Assembly: GCA_016710965.1 (NCBI GenBank) | Contig: JADJTW010000031.1 | Span: 558,001-622,000 of the forward strand | DNA: 64,000 bases | Direction of reading: 5' to 3' | Source: Flavobacteriales bacterium | GTDB taxonomy: Bacteria; Bacteroidota; Bacteroidia; Flavobacteriales_F; PHOS-HE28 | Part shown: piece by piece, positions 47,601 to 55,427 of the stretch | How the letters are laid out: each line of letters begins with the position of its first letter | How positions within the stretch are numbered: position 1 is the stretch's first letter | Made by a program: the position numbers and the translations under genes | The notes under the pieces: model-generated | The model's input: only the letters and a program-made list of their open reading frames with translations | What the model was told of the DNA's origin: nothing | Databases searched by the model: none

Positions 47601-48117
47601 CAGCGCCACGCCTTCGACGGTGGTGGCCACGCGCTGCGCCCTCGTGCAACGCGACGGCGATGTGGTCGACAAGGACGGCACCTCGCCGGTCACCTTCCTG
47701 GCCGGGCCGGGCAGCTACTACATCGCAGCGCGCCACCGCAATCACATGGGCGCCATGACAAGCTCCCCGGTGGCGCTTTCCACCACGACGGCAAGCATAG
47801 ACATGAGCAGCATCGCGACAGGCCTGTACGGCACCGAGGCCATGAAGCTCCTCGACGGCCTGCAGATGCTATGGGCGGGCAATGTGCTGATCGATGGCAC
47901 GCTGCGCTATGTGGGCGAGTTCAACGATCGTGATCCCATCCTCACCGCCATCGGTGGCAGCGTGCCCACGGTCGTATCGGCACCAGGCTACTATACCGAA
48001 GATGTGAACATGGATGGCGTGCTGCGCTATGTGGGCAGCGGCAACGACCGCGATCCGATCCTCACCAACATCGGAGGGAGCGTTCCGACGAACACGCGCT
48101 CCCAGCAACTACCCTAA
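44671..48117 (+). CDS. Secreted fungalysin-type (M36) metallopeptidase
   Basis: The protein has 1148 residues and a signal peptide (MIVRASTLTLLSFISFSLLAQ). An FTP-like propeptide (about 25-190: HSGITHTFYRQRWQGIEVWNGDIAVH) precedes the M36 catalytic domain with zinc motif GVIAHEYGHGISNRL and the downstream glutamate in GEGWSDYFGLMM. Next come a CARDB-like domain (about 630-720), a MAM/LamG-like jelly-roll segment (LKFDHAYSGYSSAY...), and a C-terminal pair of EF-hand-like repeats (IDGTLRYVGEFNDRDPIL and VNMDGVLRYVGSGNDRDPIL). It degrades extracellular protein. The C-terminal pair replaces a standard T9SS sorting domain and recalls dockerin repeats; its role is unknown. Confidence 0.92.
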   Translation: MIVRASTLTLLSFISFSLLAQRFPEKVADDLRRAGFHSDDLGDLVVKDHYLSAHSGITHTFYRQRWQGIEVWNGDIAVHERPDGELVKVNNGAFAGIEKRVNATQPAIAPEAALSAVLARTMPGARTPQRIATEDDGRLAIFDNSAFGGEKVAVQLVYQPKGEALLLAWNVNHYVPDGTHWWNVRVDALTGEELDRNDWVVNCGAEPHDHATCEELPSAAPAAPNDYNIYPWPVESPIHGSRAIRNAPWSAGGIASPYGWHDTNGAVGAEYTDTRGNNCRAQDDTDNNNTGGTRPSGGANLDFDFTLDLSGAPSTYLNVATTNLFYWNNLMHDVWYQYGFNDPAGNFQENNYGRGGAGNDWVNADAQDGSGTNNANFGTPPDGSSPRMQMYRWTYTTPNRDSDLDNGVIAHEYGHGISNRLVGGPANTSCLGNAEQMGEGWSDYFGLMMTIEPGDLGTDGRGIGTYVIGQPVTGVGIRPARYSTSFATNNYTYANTNSGVSQPHGIGFVWCTMLWEMTWELIAVHGLDPDIYNGDGGNNIAMQLVIDGLKLTPCNPGFVDARDAILQADMINNGGANQQYIWAAFARRGLGVSANQGSSSSRSDQVEAFDTPLPTNVGIAGVLSPAGALLDCASANMPVSVTVRNYGQSAQSNFDVRYQLDGGALVTETFTGTLASGASATFTFAQPVTIAGNGAHALVASTNLVGDQFAGNDAATSNITLSTPATTTAPFLQNIETTPPLPAGWTLQNPDNGNTWVTVALSGQSACIGTRAWAIDHYSVNTPGQEDRLVTPLVDLSSSAGTRLKFDHAYSGYSSAYNDGFRVEISANCGQNWTTVYQAAGDALRTVPYNTSSWTPTACSNWLAHDIDISAYDGGDILIRFVAINAYGNWFYLDNAQIESNGVRVALKLMLEGAYDENVDRMRDDLRSAGLVPLVEPYTALGFAQAGNGGGETIAASVLATTGDNAIVDWVHLQLRNSATPSTVVATRCALVQRDGDVVDKDGTSPVTFLAGPGSYYIAARHRNHMGAMTSSPVALSTTTASIDMSSIATGLYGTEAMKLLDGLQMLWAGNVLIDGTLRYVGEFNDRDPILTAIGGSVPTVVSAPGYYTEDVNMDGVLRYVGSGNDRDPILTNIGGSVPTNTRSQQLP

Positions 48118-48122
48118 GCTCG

Positions 48123-49019
48123 TCAATGCGCCACCAGCAATCTGGCGGAACTGCTCATGTCCTTGTTGGACACGCGACACACATAGCATCCGTTCTCGAT
48201 GGCGGAGACATCGAGAGTTGCGAGGCTCGCGCCTTGGATGCGCTGTGCGAGGACGACACGTCCATCGGTGGTAATGAGATCGATGATGGCATCCCCTTCG
48301 ATGGTCGATCCGAAGGAAAGGCGGACCACATCGTTCGCGGGAACGGGATCGACCTTCAGCCTGTTGATCCCTTCCTCCGAAATACCGCCACTACATGGCG
48401 TCGCCGTGGCCCTGAAGTTGTCGATCATCCAGCCGTCATGCCCGCCCACGTTGCTCGTGGAAGTGAAGACGAAGCGCAGGCGCATCAGCGGATCATACCA
48501 GCGATCGTCGGGTCCGTTCATGACGCCGATGCAGGGTGAATCGAAGATCACGTGCTCCCATCCGTTCGTTGATCCAGCGAATTCGGGTCCTTCTAGTAGG
48601 TACACCACGTTGCCGCTCAGGTACCAACCGTCCACGAGCCGGGTCCAATCCATCGACCATGTATCCCGCGCTTCGATCCACGCCCGGGTGCCTGGAGCGA
48701 GATCGAGCCACTGATCGAATTCGAACCAGCGGCCCCAATTCCAATCCAACTCGTCGGCCAACAGCGTGAACTCCGCGTAGCACGTACTGTTCTCCGGGTA
48801 TGGCAGGATCGTATCCGTTACCAATGCACGCGGGAGGCTCAACGCAGTGGTGAATACTGGTTTTGCCGGAGCTCCTACCTGCCAGCAACCGGCGGGATAC
48901 ACACTGTCCAGCACCAGGGTGGCACCTTCATCGAAGTCCATCACCAGCGTATCGCCGGGGACTTGCGCTTCTGAAAGAAGGGGAAGAGCGAAGAGAAGAA
49001 GCGTAGGAGTTGTTCTCAT
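48123..49019 (-). CDS. T9SS-exported hypothetical protein
   Basis: The protein has 298 residues. A signal peptide (MRTTPTLLLFALPLLSEAQ) fixes the start at 49019. The central part resembles a jelly-roll (WNWGRWFEFDQWLDLAPGTRAWIEARD, then GWMIDNFRATATPC) and the C-terminus is a type A sorting domain (VDPVPANDVVRLSF ... IENGCYVCRVSN). Surface protein with no known activity. It is 44 bp downstream of tadA and probably the last gene of the recJ-side operon; it converges on the M36 gene with a 5-bp gap. Confidence 0.72.
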   Translation of the reverse strand: MRTTPTLLLFALPLLSEAQVPGDTLVMDFDEGATLVLDSVYPAGCWQVGAPAKPVFTTALSLPRALVTDTILPYPENSTCYAEFTLLADELDWNWGRWFEFDQWLDLAPGTRAWIEARDTWSMDWTRLVDGWYLSGNVVYLLEGPEFAGSTNGWEHVIFDSPCIGVMNGPDDRWYDPLMRLRFVFTSTSNVGGHDGWMIDNFRATATPCSGGISEEGINRLKVDPVPANDVVRLSFGSTIEGDAIIDLITTDGRVVLAQRIQGASLATLDVSAIENGCYVCRVSNKDMSSSARLLVAH

Positions 49020-49063
49020 GTGCGCGGTTTCCACAAAGACGACGGCGCCCATTCATCCGCTGC

Positions 49064-49510
49064 TTAAAGCGCCCTCTTCCTCTTGAAGAAGGCCGTCATC
49101 AGATCGGCGCACTCGGGTTCGAGGATGCCGCCGATGGCCGTGGTCTTCGGGTGCAACAATTTGCTGCCGATGCGGCGGTAGCCCGCTTTCTCATCGAAGG
49201 CGCCGAAGACGATCCTGCCCACCTGCGCCCAGTGCAGCGCACCAGCGCACATCGGGCAGGGTTCCAGCGTAACGAAGAGCGTGCAATCCGTAAGGTACTT
49301 GCCGCCAAGGTGCTCGGCTGCGGAGGTTATCGCCTGCATTTCCGCATGCGCAGTCACATCGTTCAGTCGCTCGGTAAGGTTGTGCGCACGTGCAATGATG
49401 CGGTCGGCGCATACGATCACAGCGCCTACCGGAACCTCGTCGGCCTTGAACGCTTGCTCGGCCTCCTTCAAGGCCTGCCGCATGAAGTGCTCGTCACTGT
49501 TCGTGATCAT
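49064..49510 (-). CDS. tadA: tRNA-specific adenosine deaminase
   Basis: The protein has 148 residues. Zinc-deaminase motifs are VTAHAEMQAI (His and catalytic Glu) and PCPMCAGAL (two Cys). It converts A34 to inosine in tRNA-Arg(ACG). Its ATG overlaps the stop of the upstream copper/heme protein gene by 4 bp (ATGA), so the two are translationally coupled, which is unusual for tadA. Confidence 0.93.
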   Translation of the reverse strand: MITNSDEHFMRQALKEAEQAFKADEVPVGAVIVCADRIIARAHNLTERLNDVTAHAEMQAITSAAEHLGGKYLTDCTLFVTLEPCPMCAGALHWAQVGRIVFGAFDEKAGYRRIGSKLLHPKTTAIGGILEPECADLMTAFFKRKRAL

Positions 49511-51072
49511 TCGAGCAGCACCTTCATGCGCAAAGGGCGCGTGTTGCGCGAACGTGCTTCAACCGTGTAGAGCCCACGAGGAATGAAGCTCGCATCGATC
49601 TGCTTCACGGTACTCGTCGCGCTCCCGCTCCAGACGGTCCTGCCGGTCGCATCCATCAGGCGCAGATCCGACGCTTGCAGGCAGCGTACGTTGAGCACGT
49701 CTCGCGCGGGCGATGGCCAGGCCTCGAGCATCGCCTCGTCCAGCGTCTCGGCGATCCCAACGTTGTACTCGGGCTGGCAATCGAGGTAATGCACCACGTG
49801 AAGAGCATCGTCCACCACGATGTTCGCATCCGTCGCGAGGCCGTAGGTCCACATGAAGTAGTAGAGCAGCATCTCATCGGTGGTGCTTTCACCCAACCAC
49901 ACCCAGTTGGGCGGATCGTTCGGATTGAAGGGGTTATCCACCGTGTTGTCGTAGATGGTCTCGCTGTACACCGTGGTATTCTGTGGCAGGAAGATGGGAT
50001 GGCGGAAGGCGTAGAGGCCCTGCCAGCGGAAGTCCCAGCGCGGGATGTCGATGAGCGGTATGGTCGTGCCGCCGGGCGTAACGGCCCATGACTTCATGCG
50101 CTTTCCCAGCAGATGGCTGTGCGGCGCGATCGCGGTGATCGTGGCCGGTATGGGGATCGTGTACTGCGCATGGAAAGTATCGACCACGTTGGGCGCGATG
50201 ATCAGCGGCCCATCGGTGATGTTCACGACGTGGTCGAGTATGGGATCGAGCGCCAATTCGCGCTGGAAGCCCGGTGGCGCCAGCCGCAGGTTTATCCGCG
50301 TACTATCCACCTGCACATCGCTGGTGGATGGGTAGTGTACCTGTATGACGAGATCGGCGCCGGCGAAGAGCTTGATGCCCATGCCCGGCGGCGTGAAATA
50401 AGCACTGGCACCGGGGGCCCAAACCATCAGCAGCTTGGCCTCATCCACGCCAATGCCGCCGAAGCTGGGATAGCCCGGCTCGATGGAAGCGTTGTCGAGC
50501 ACCTGCGCTTCGCCCGTTGTGTCCTGGAAGACCAGCACGTGATGCACTACCTCGGTATTGCCTGGGATCACCTCGATCCCGGTGACATATCGGTCGGTGG
50601 GATTGTTGATCGGCAATACGAAGCAGCGATAGTTGTCCGAGCTGGATGCAGGCACGGAGTAATCCTCCATGATGGCGCTGATGTCGGGGTTCGGGATCTC
50701 GAGGTTGGTCGTGATCGTCGGTGCAGGAGGAGCATCCTGCGGGTCGCCTTCTACGGCACCACCATCCACCCATGCCGCGATGATGTCGATTTCGTCCTGG
50801 CTGAGGACGCGTTCATGCGCGAGAGAACGGTAGTTCGGATCAGGCGGCCAGGGCGGCATGAAGCGCGCTTGAGTGGCATCGCGCATCTCGTTGCGCCACC
50901 AGTACCCGTCGGCGTAGCTGGTGAGGTTGAAATGCCCAGGTCCATTCTCGTGATGGCATGGAGCGCAATGCGTGTACACGATGCACGCCACGTCGTTGCT
51001 CCATGTGGGCGCCTGCCCATGCAACCAACCGAAGAAGAGCACAGCGGGCGCGAGAATGATGTGTCGTTTCAT
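49507..51072 (-). CDS. T9SS-exported heme protein with copper type II monooxygenase-like domains
   Basis: The protein has 521 residues. A signal peptide (MKRHIILAPAVLFFGWLHGQ) decides the start at 51072 over an open 51219. A monoheme cytochrome c site (C36-APCH with a likely Met in RFMPPWPPD) is followed by two domains typical of ascorbate-dependent copper type II monooxygenases: EVVHHVLVF and IAPHSHLLGKRMK supply copper-ligand histidines. The C-terminus is a type A sorting domain (AWPSPARDVLNVRC ... IPRGLYTVEARS). It probably acts on the cell surface with an electron-accepting or -donating heme; substrate unknown. Lies 41 bp downstream of recJ. Confidence 0.8.
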   Translation of the reverse strand: MKRHIILAPAVLFFGWLHGQAPTWSNDVACIVYTHCAPCHHENGPGHFNLTSYADGYWWRNEMRDATQARFMPPWPPDPNYRSLAHERVLSQDEIDIIAAWVDGGAVEGDPQDAPPAPTITTNLEIPNPDISAIMEDYSVPASSSDNYRCFVLPINNPTDRYVTGIEVIPGNTEVVHHVLVFQDTTGEAQVLDNASIEPGYPSFGGIGVDEAKLLMVWAPGASAYFTPPGMGIKLFAGADLVIQVHYPSTSDVQVDSTRINLRLAPPGFQRELALDPILDHVVNITDGPLIIAPNVVDTFHAQYTIPIPATITAIAPHSHLLGKRMKSWAVTPGGTTIPLIDIPRWDFRWQGLYAFRHPIFLPQNTTVYSETIYDNTVDNPFNPNDPPNWVWLGESTTDEMLLYYFMWTYGLATDANIVVDDALHVVHYLDCQPEYNVGIAETLDEAMLEAWPSPARDVLNVRCLQASDLRLMDATGRTVWSGSATSTVKQIDASFIPRGLYTVEARSRNTRPLRMKVLLE

Positions 51073-51113
51073 ATTCAACGGGTAGTGTGTGAGAGAAGAA
51101 CCTTCTGCATTGG

Positions 51114-52880
51114 TCATGCCACGGAAGCCGAGGCTACGTCCTGTTCGCTCACTAGCAGCCCCTCGGTGCCGAGCTTGATGTCCTTGATGTTCATTTGGAT
51201 GGTTGTGCGGTCCTGCCACGTATTCTCCTCCAGGCAGAAGAGGACGCTGAAGGGCTGGCCCTTCCTCACCTCATCGAACCAGTGCGCCTGTTTGAACGCG
51301 ATGGCATCGTACCATTTGCGCGGCGCATCAGGGTGGTGCAGCCTCATCTTCAAGTGGTTCTCGCCCACGATGCGAGCCTGACCGCCATCCACCACGCCAC
51401 GTGCCAGGAACACGGGCCTCATATTGCCCGGCCCATAGGGTGCCATGTGCCGCAGAATGCGCAACAAGCTCTCATCGATGGCATCCAATCGCAGTTCGAG
51501 GTCTACTTCCTCCTCCGGCACGCGTTGTTCCGGGGTGATGGTCGCGCGCACCACATGCTCGAATCGAGCGCGGAACGCATCGAGGTTCTCCATGGGCATG
51601 CTCAACCCGGCTGCGTACATGTGGCCACCGAACTGATCGAGCAGTTCGCTGCATGCATTGATCGCTTCGTACACATCGAATCCCTTGACGCTGCGGGCGC
51701 TGCCCATCACCTTTCCTGCGCTCTCGGTGAGCACTACCGTAGGTCGGTAGTGCCGCTCCACCAATCGCGAGGCCACGATGCCTACCACGCCTTTGTGCCA
51801 CGCCTTGTTGAAGACCACCGTGCTCCACGCATCGCGCAGCATGTCGTCCGCAGCGATGTTCTCCAGCGCTTCGCGTGTCATCTCCTTATCGAGTTCCTGT
51901 CGATGGCTGTTATTGCCATCCACGCGCAACCCGATCTCATCAGCCAGTTTCTGGTCGTGGGCCAATAGCAGCTCAACGGCCTGCCGCCCATGCTCGACGC
52001 GCCCGGCCGCATTGATCCGCGGACCGATGGCGAATACGATGTCGGTGACACCGAGCCGCTTCTTCACATGGGCCATGCCCATCATGGCCTTGAAACCGGG
52101 GCGTGGGGATTCGTTCAAGGCCTTCACCCCGAAGTGCGTGAGGATCCGGTTCTCGCCCGTCACCGGCACGATATCGCACGCTGTGCTCACAGCCACCAGG
52201 TCCAGCAGCGGCTCCAGATCTTCGAAAGGAATGCCGTTGTGCTGAGCGAAGGCTTGCATGAGCTTGAATCCGATGCCGCAGCCGCTGAGTTCCTTGAATG
52301 GGTATTCGCAATCGTCGCGCTTGGGATCAAGGACGGCAACGGCCGCTGGCAGCTCTTCGCCAGGCCGATGGTGATCGCAGATGATGAAATCGATGCCGCG
52401 CTCATTGGCGTAATCGACCTTGTCATTGGACTTGATGCCACAATCGAGTGCGATGATCAAGCCCACACCATCCTTCTGCGCAACATCGATCCCCTGGAAT
52501 GAAATGCCGTAGCCCTCGGCATAGCGGTCGGGGATGTAGAACGTGATGTTGCCTGTGAAGCGCAAGAGGAACGAATAGACCAGCGCTACGGCCGTGGTGC
52601 CATCGACATCGTAATCACCGTAGACCATGATGCGCTCATTGTCACCCAATGCACGTTCGATGCGCGCCACGGCGTCCTGCATGCCCGCCATGAGGAAGGG
52701 ATCATGCAAGTGCTCGAAGGAGGGGCGGAAGAAAAGTGCAGCGGCTTGCGGATCGCCGATGCCCCGTTGGGCAAGCAGGATGGCCGCTGCCTCCGGGCAG
52801 CGGTCGTACACCAGTCGCTTCACCTCGGTAGCGGCAGGCAACGGCTTCGATCGCCATCGTTTCGGTGCAGCAGCGCTCAT
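51114..52880 (-). CDS. recJ: Single-stranded-DNA-specific exonuclease RecJ
   Basis: The protein has 588 residues. DHH-family motifs are YGDYDVDGTTAVAL, ICDHHRPGEELP and SGCGIGFKL, with the DHHA1 motif GSARSVKGFDVYEAI and GGHMYAAGLSM later. It degrades single-stranded DNA 5' to 3' in recombination and mismatch repair. The start at 52880 (MSAAAPKRWRSKP) agrees with the family; twenty open codons upstream are discarded. A TATCTTCG element begins 5 bp upstream. Confidence 0.94.
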   Translation of the reverse strand: MSAAAPKRWRSKPLPAATEVKRLVYDRCPEAAAILLAQRGIGDPQAAALFFRPSFEHLHDPFLMAGMQDAVARIERALGDNERIMVYGDYDVDGTTAVALVYSFLLRFTGNITFYIPDRYAEGYGISFQGIDVAQKDGVGLIIALDCGIKSNDKVDYANERGIDFIICDHHRPGEELPAAVAVLDPKRDDCEYPFKELSGCGIGFKLMQAFAQHNGIPFEDLEPLLDLVAVSTACDIVPVTGENRILTHFGVKALNESPRPGFKAMMGMAHVKKRLGVTDIVFAIGPRINAAGRVEHGRQAVELLLAHDQKLADEIGLRVDGNNSHRQELDKEMTREALENIAADDMLRDAWSTVVFNKAWHKGVVGIVASRLVERHYRPTVVLTESAGKVMGSARSVKGFDVYEAINACSELLDQFGGHMYAAGLSMPMENLDAFRARFEHVVRATITPEQRVPEEEVDLELRLDAIDESLLRILRHMAPYGPGNMRPVFLARGVVDGGQARIVGENHLKMRLHHPDAPRKWYDAIAFKQAHWFDEVRKGQPFSVLFCLEENTWQDRTTIQMNIKDIKLGTEGLLVSEQDVASASVA

Positions 52881-52998
52881 GTGCCGAAGATAGGCGGCGG
52901 CTGCAACGGCGCGTTCCAACGCTACGAAGCCCCGCACTTGCGTGGGGGCTCCGTAGCCTAAGGCGTCCAGCCTTCGGCAGCAAGCTCGGGCGCGCGCT

Positions 52999-53175
52999 CT
53001 AGCGGTATCCGTTGATGTATGCGTTGGCGATGATCTCGCTTTCGCGGATCAGGCCTTGCACGATCTCCCGGATCACGTCATTGAGCTGTTGGTCCGTGTA
53101 GCGATTAAGGTCATTGTACACATGCGTCTTTCGCTTGCTGCTCTTGATGAAGGCTATCTTATCCTTCTTCGTCAT
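52999..53175 (-). CDS. Very small conserved-looking protein
   Basis: The protein has 58 residues (MTKKDKIAFIKSSKRKTHV...IIANAYINGYR), highly basic N-terminus followed by an amphipathic helix. No family recognised. The start at 53175 is preferred over an upstream ATG at 53202 because the N-terminus becomes compact and lysine-rich. Lies between recJ and a second small gene on the same strand. Confidence 0.5.
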   Translation of the reverse strand: MTKKDKIAFIKSSKRKTHVYNDLNRYTDQQLNDVIREIVQGLIRESEIIANAYINGYR

Positions 53176-53259
53176 GGGGCCTTCTACGGCAGCCCGGGGC
53201 AAAGGATCGCCTGACCGCGCATTTTCCTCCGAAACCCTCGCCGAATGCGGGAAACAGCA

Positions 53260-53289
53260 GCGGCGGAACCCCTCCCGGAGCCCCGCCGC
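53260..53289. terminator. Stem-loop between two small genes
   Basis: GCGGCGG / CCGCCGC stem with an internal self-complementary CTCCCGGAG, located about 60 bp past the stop of the 44-residue gene. No T tract. Confidence 0.3.
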
Positions 53290-53347
53290 CTTTCACCAAA
53301 ACCACGGGCCGTTCATGGCGCGGTGGCCCCACCGCATTCGTTGCTGC

Positions 53348-53482
53348 TCATGCCACCATGCCATGGGCGCGCAACCCGCTGATCAGGCGCAAGGCGCGCA
53401 TATAGCGTTCGACATCGCCGGATAGCATCAGCTGGCGGGCGGCGATCTTCAGCTTTTCGTAGCGGTTGGCGGGGGCGTTCAT
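53348..53482 (-). CDS. 44-residue small protein
   Basis: ATG 53482 to TGA 53348 gives MNAPANRYEKLKIAARQL...RYMRALRLISGLRAHGMVA. The pattern of helix-forming and basic residues and the in-frame stop directly after AHGMVA suggest a genuine small gene rather than the 65-residue frame overlapping it in another phase. I recognise no family with certainty; similar 40-50-residue proteins occur in Bacteroidota. Confidence 0.55.
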   Translation of the reverse strand: MNAPANRYEKLKIAARQLMLSGDVERYMRALRLISGLRAHGMVA

Positions 53483-53559
53483 GGTCGTTGTTGTTTGAGG
53501 TCTTGTTCAATGAACTTTCAACCGCTGTGCCAAAGTATCGGGGAGGCTATTTTCGGCCC

Positions 53560-54176
53560 ATGCATCGTGGGGCCTATCTCGTTGGTGTCGCCGGTGGCAG
53601 CGGATCGGGCAAGACCAGCTTGGTGCGTGCCCTGCGAGAGAGCCTTCCCGATGGCATGGTGTGCCAGGTGTCGCAGGATGACTACTACCATCCCAAGGAG
53701 CGGCAGGAAACCGATCCAAGTGGCCGCATCAACTTCGATCTTCCTACGGCCGTGGACTTGGACGCCCTCGCGCGAGACCTGGCCTTGCTGGTGGCGGGCG
53801 AGCCTATCCGGAAGAGGGAGTACACCTTCAATCAGGAAGGGCGGGACCGCGTGCTGATCGAACTACGCCCGGCACCGGTGATCCTGGTGGAGGGGCTCTT
53901 CGTGTTGCATCATCAGCCGGTGCGCGATCTCTTCGATCTCAAGGTCTTCATCGAGGCCAGCGAGGATGCCCAGTTGGACCGGCGCCTGCGCAGGGATGCC
54001 GAAGAACGCGGTTACGGCCGGGAGGATGTGCTCTACCAATGGGAGCACCATGTGCTACCCGCGTATCGCGATTTTCTTCTGCCCTACCGGCACCTGTGCG
54101 ACCTGCACGTGGTGAACGAGATCGGTTTCGAGCGCGCCCGCTGCGCGACCACCTGGTGCACGCTGCCCGGAGGTGA
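53560..54176 (+). CDS. udk: Uridine-kinase-like P-loop kinase, frameshifted at the C-terminus
   Basis: The start MHRGAYLVGVAGGSGSGKTSLV carries the Walker A motif; SQDDYYHPKERQ and NFDLPTAVDLDAL are uridine-kinase landmarks, and EGLFVLHHQPVRDLFDLKVFIEAS follows. The frame runs on into sequence that is antisense to nadD, giving an implausible 270-residue tail. Switching frame at about 54132-54135 gives ERPLRDHLVHAARR and a stop at 54174, the normal length of about 205 residues. I therefore place the end at 54176 and infer a single-base deletion. It phosphorylates uridine and cytidine for salvage. Confidence 0.8.
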
Positions 54177-54282
54177 GGCCGATCCGTCTTCAGGGATTGT
54201 AAGTAATGGTCCCGCCTGCGGCTCATGGACCAAACGTATTGTAGGCATCACTTTAAGCTCGTGCTTGGCCGACTGTAAGCTG

Positions 54283-54858
54283 CTAAGCCCGCCTCACGTA
54301 GCTGAGCACGGCAGGATCCAGGCGATCGGCCACATCGTGCCAACCAAGCAGATCCGCACGCACCTCGGTGCTGGAGTAGGGCAGCAAGGCGGCATCGGCA
54401 ACGATGCGGACGCCGGGGTGCCCACGGAAGATACTTGCCGCTAAATGCCCTTGGAAACCCGATCGCGGATAAACCAGCAGGCGATGGTGCTCAAGAATGT
54501 CCTCTGCGTCCTTCCACTTGTGGAAGACGGCGAGGTTGTCACTGCCGATGATCAGGTCGAAACGATGCTCGGGCCAGCGATCGCGCATGAAACGCAGGCT
54601 ATCTGAGGTGTAGTTGGGCTTGGGCAGGTCCAGCTCGAAGCCGCTTGCTTCCAATCCTTGTCGGCCAAGTACTGCCAGCCGAACCATGGCCAGCCGATGC
54701 TGGTCCGCGCTGAGCATTTGTTCCTTCTTGAACGGATTCTGGGGCGTGACAACAAGCCATGCTCGATCCAAGCCTTGCGTGCGCAGCATGTGCAGCGCAA
54801 TGGCCACGTGCCCCACGTGCGGCGGGTCGAAGGTCCCGAACAGGCAGCCGATCTTCAT
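54283..54858 (-). CDS. nadD: Nicotinate-nucleotide adenylyltransferase
   Basis: The protein has 191 residues. GTFDPPHVGH near the N-terminus is the nucleotidyltransferase motif and YSSTEVRADL near the C-terminus is the ISSTxxR-type ATP site. It adenylates nicotinate mononucleotide in NAD synthesis. Its start overlaps gmk by 4 bp, closing a yicC-gmk-nadD operon. Confidence 0.95.
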   Translation of the reverse strand: MKIGCLFGTFDPPHVGHVAIALHMLRTQGLDRAWLVVTPQNPFKKEQMLSADQHRLAMVRLAVLGRQGLEASGFELDLPKPNYTSDSLRFMRDRWPEHRFDLIIGSDNLAVFHKWKDAEDILEHHRLLVYPRSGFQGHLAASIFRGHPGVRIVADAALLPYSSTEVRADLLGWHDVADRLDPAVLSYVRRA

Positions 54859-55427
54859 GGCGAGAGGAAGGTGCGCACCAGGCCGAGCGTCTCACTGCAC
54901 GCACGCTCCAACCGGTCGTTGACCACCACGGCATCGAAACGCGATGCGTAGTCCAGTTCGTGCCCGGCCTTCTCAACGCGGCGTTGCAACTGCTCCGGTG
55001 ATTCGGTGGCGCGCGAGCGCAGGCGTTGCTCCAGGATGGCGATCGAAGGCGGTGCAATGAAGAGGGCGAGAGCGCCTGGGCCGAAGAACTTCTTCAGGTT
55101 CAATCCCCCTTCCACATCCACATCGAAGATGGGATGGTGGCCTTCGCTCCAGATGCGATCGATCTCGGCACGCAGCGTACCGTAATACTGGCCCGGGTAC
55201 ACTTCCTCCCACTCTACGAAGGCGTCTTTCGCAATGCGCTGCTTGAACTCCTCGGTGGTGAGGAAGAAATAATCCCTGCCGTCCGTTTCATAAGCACGTT
55301 GTGCTCGGCTGGTGGCGCTCACGCTGAATGCGAGCCCAAGGCCATGGCCCAGGAGATGATGCACGATGGTGGTCTTGCCAGCGCCGGAGGGCGCCGAGAT
55401 GATCACGCATTTGCCCGAGGCGCTCAC
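54855..55427 (-). CDS. gmk: Guanylate kinase
   Basis: The protein has 190 residues, typical of bacterial Gmk. P-loop SAPSGAGKTTIV, GMP-binding TSRAQRAYETDGRDYFF, and IDVEGGLNL-type VDVEGGLNLKK are all present. It phosphorylates GMP to GDP. Overlaps yicC and nadD by 4 bp each. Confidence 0.96.
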   Translation of the reverse strand: MSASGKCVIISAPSGAGKTTIVHHLLGHGLGLAFSVSATSRAQRAYETDGRDYFFLTTEEFKQRIAKDAFVEWEEVYPGQYYGTLRAEIDRIWSEGHHPIFDVDVEGGLNLKKFFGPGALALFIAPPSIAILEQRLRSRATESPEQLQRRVEKAGHELDYASRFDAVVVNDRLERACSETLGLVRTFLSP

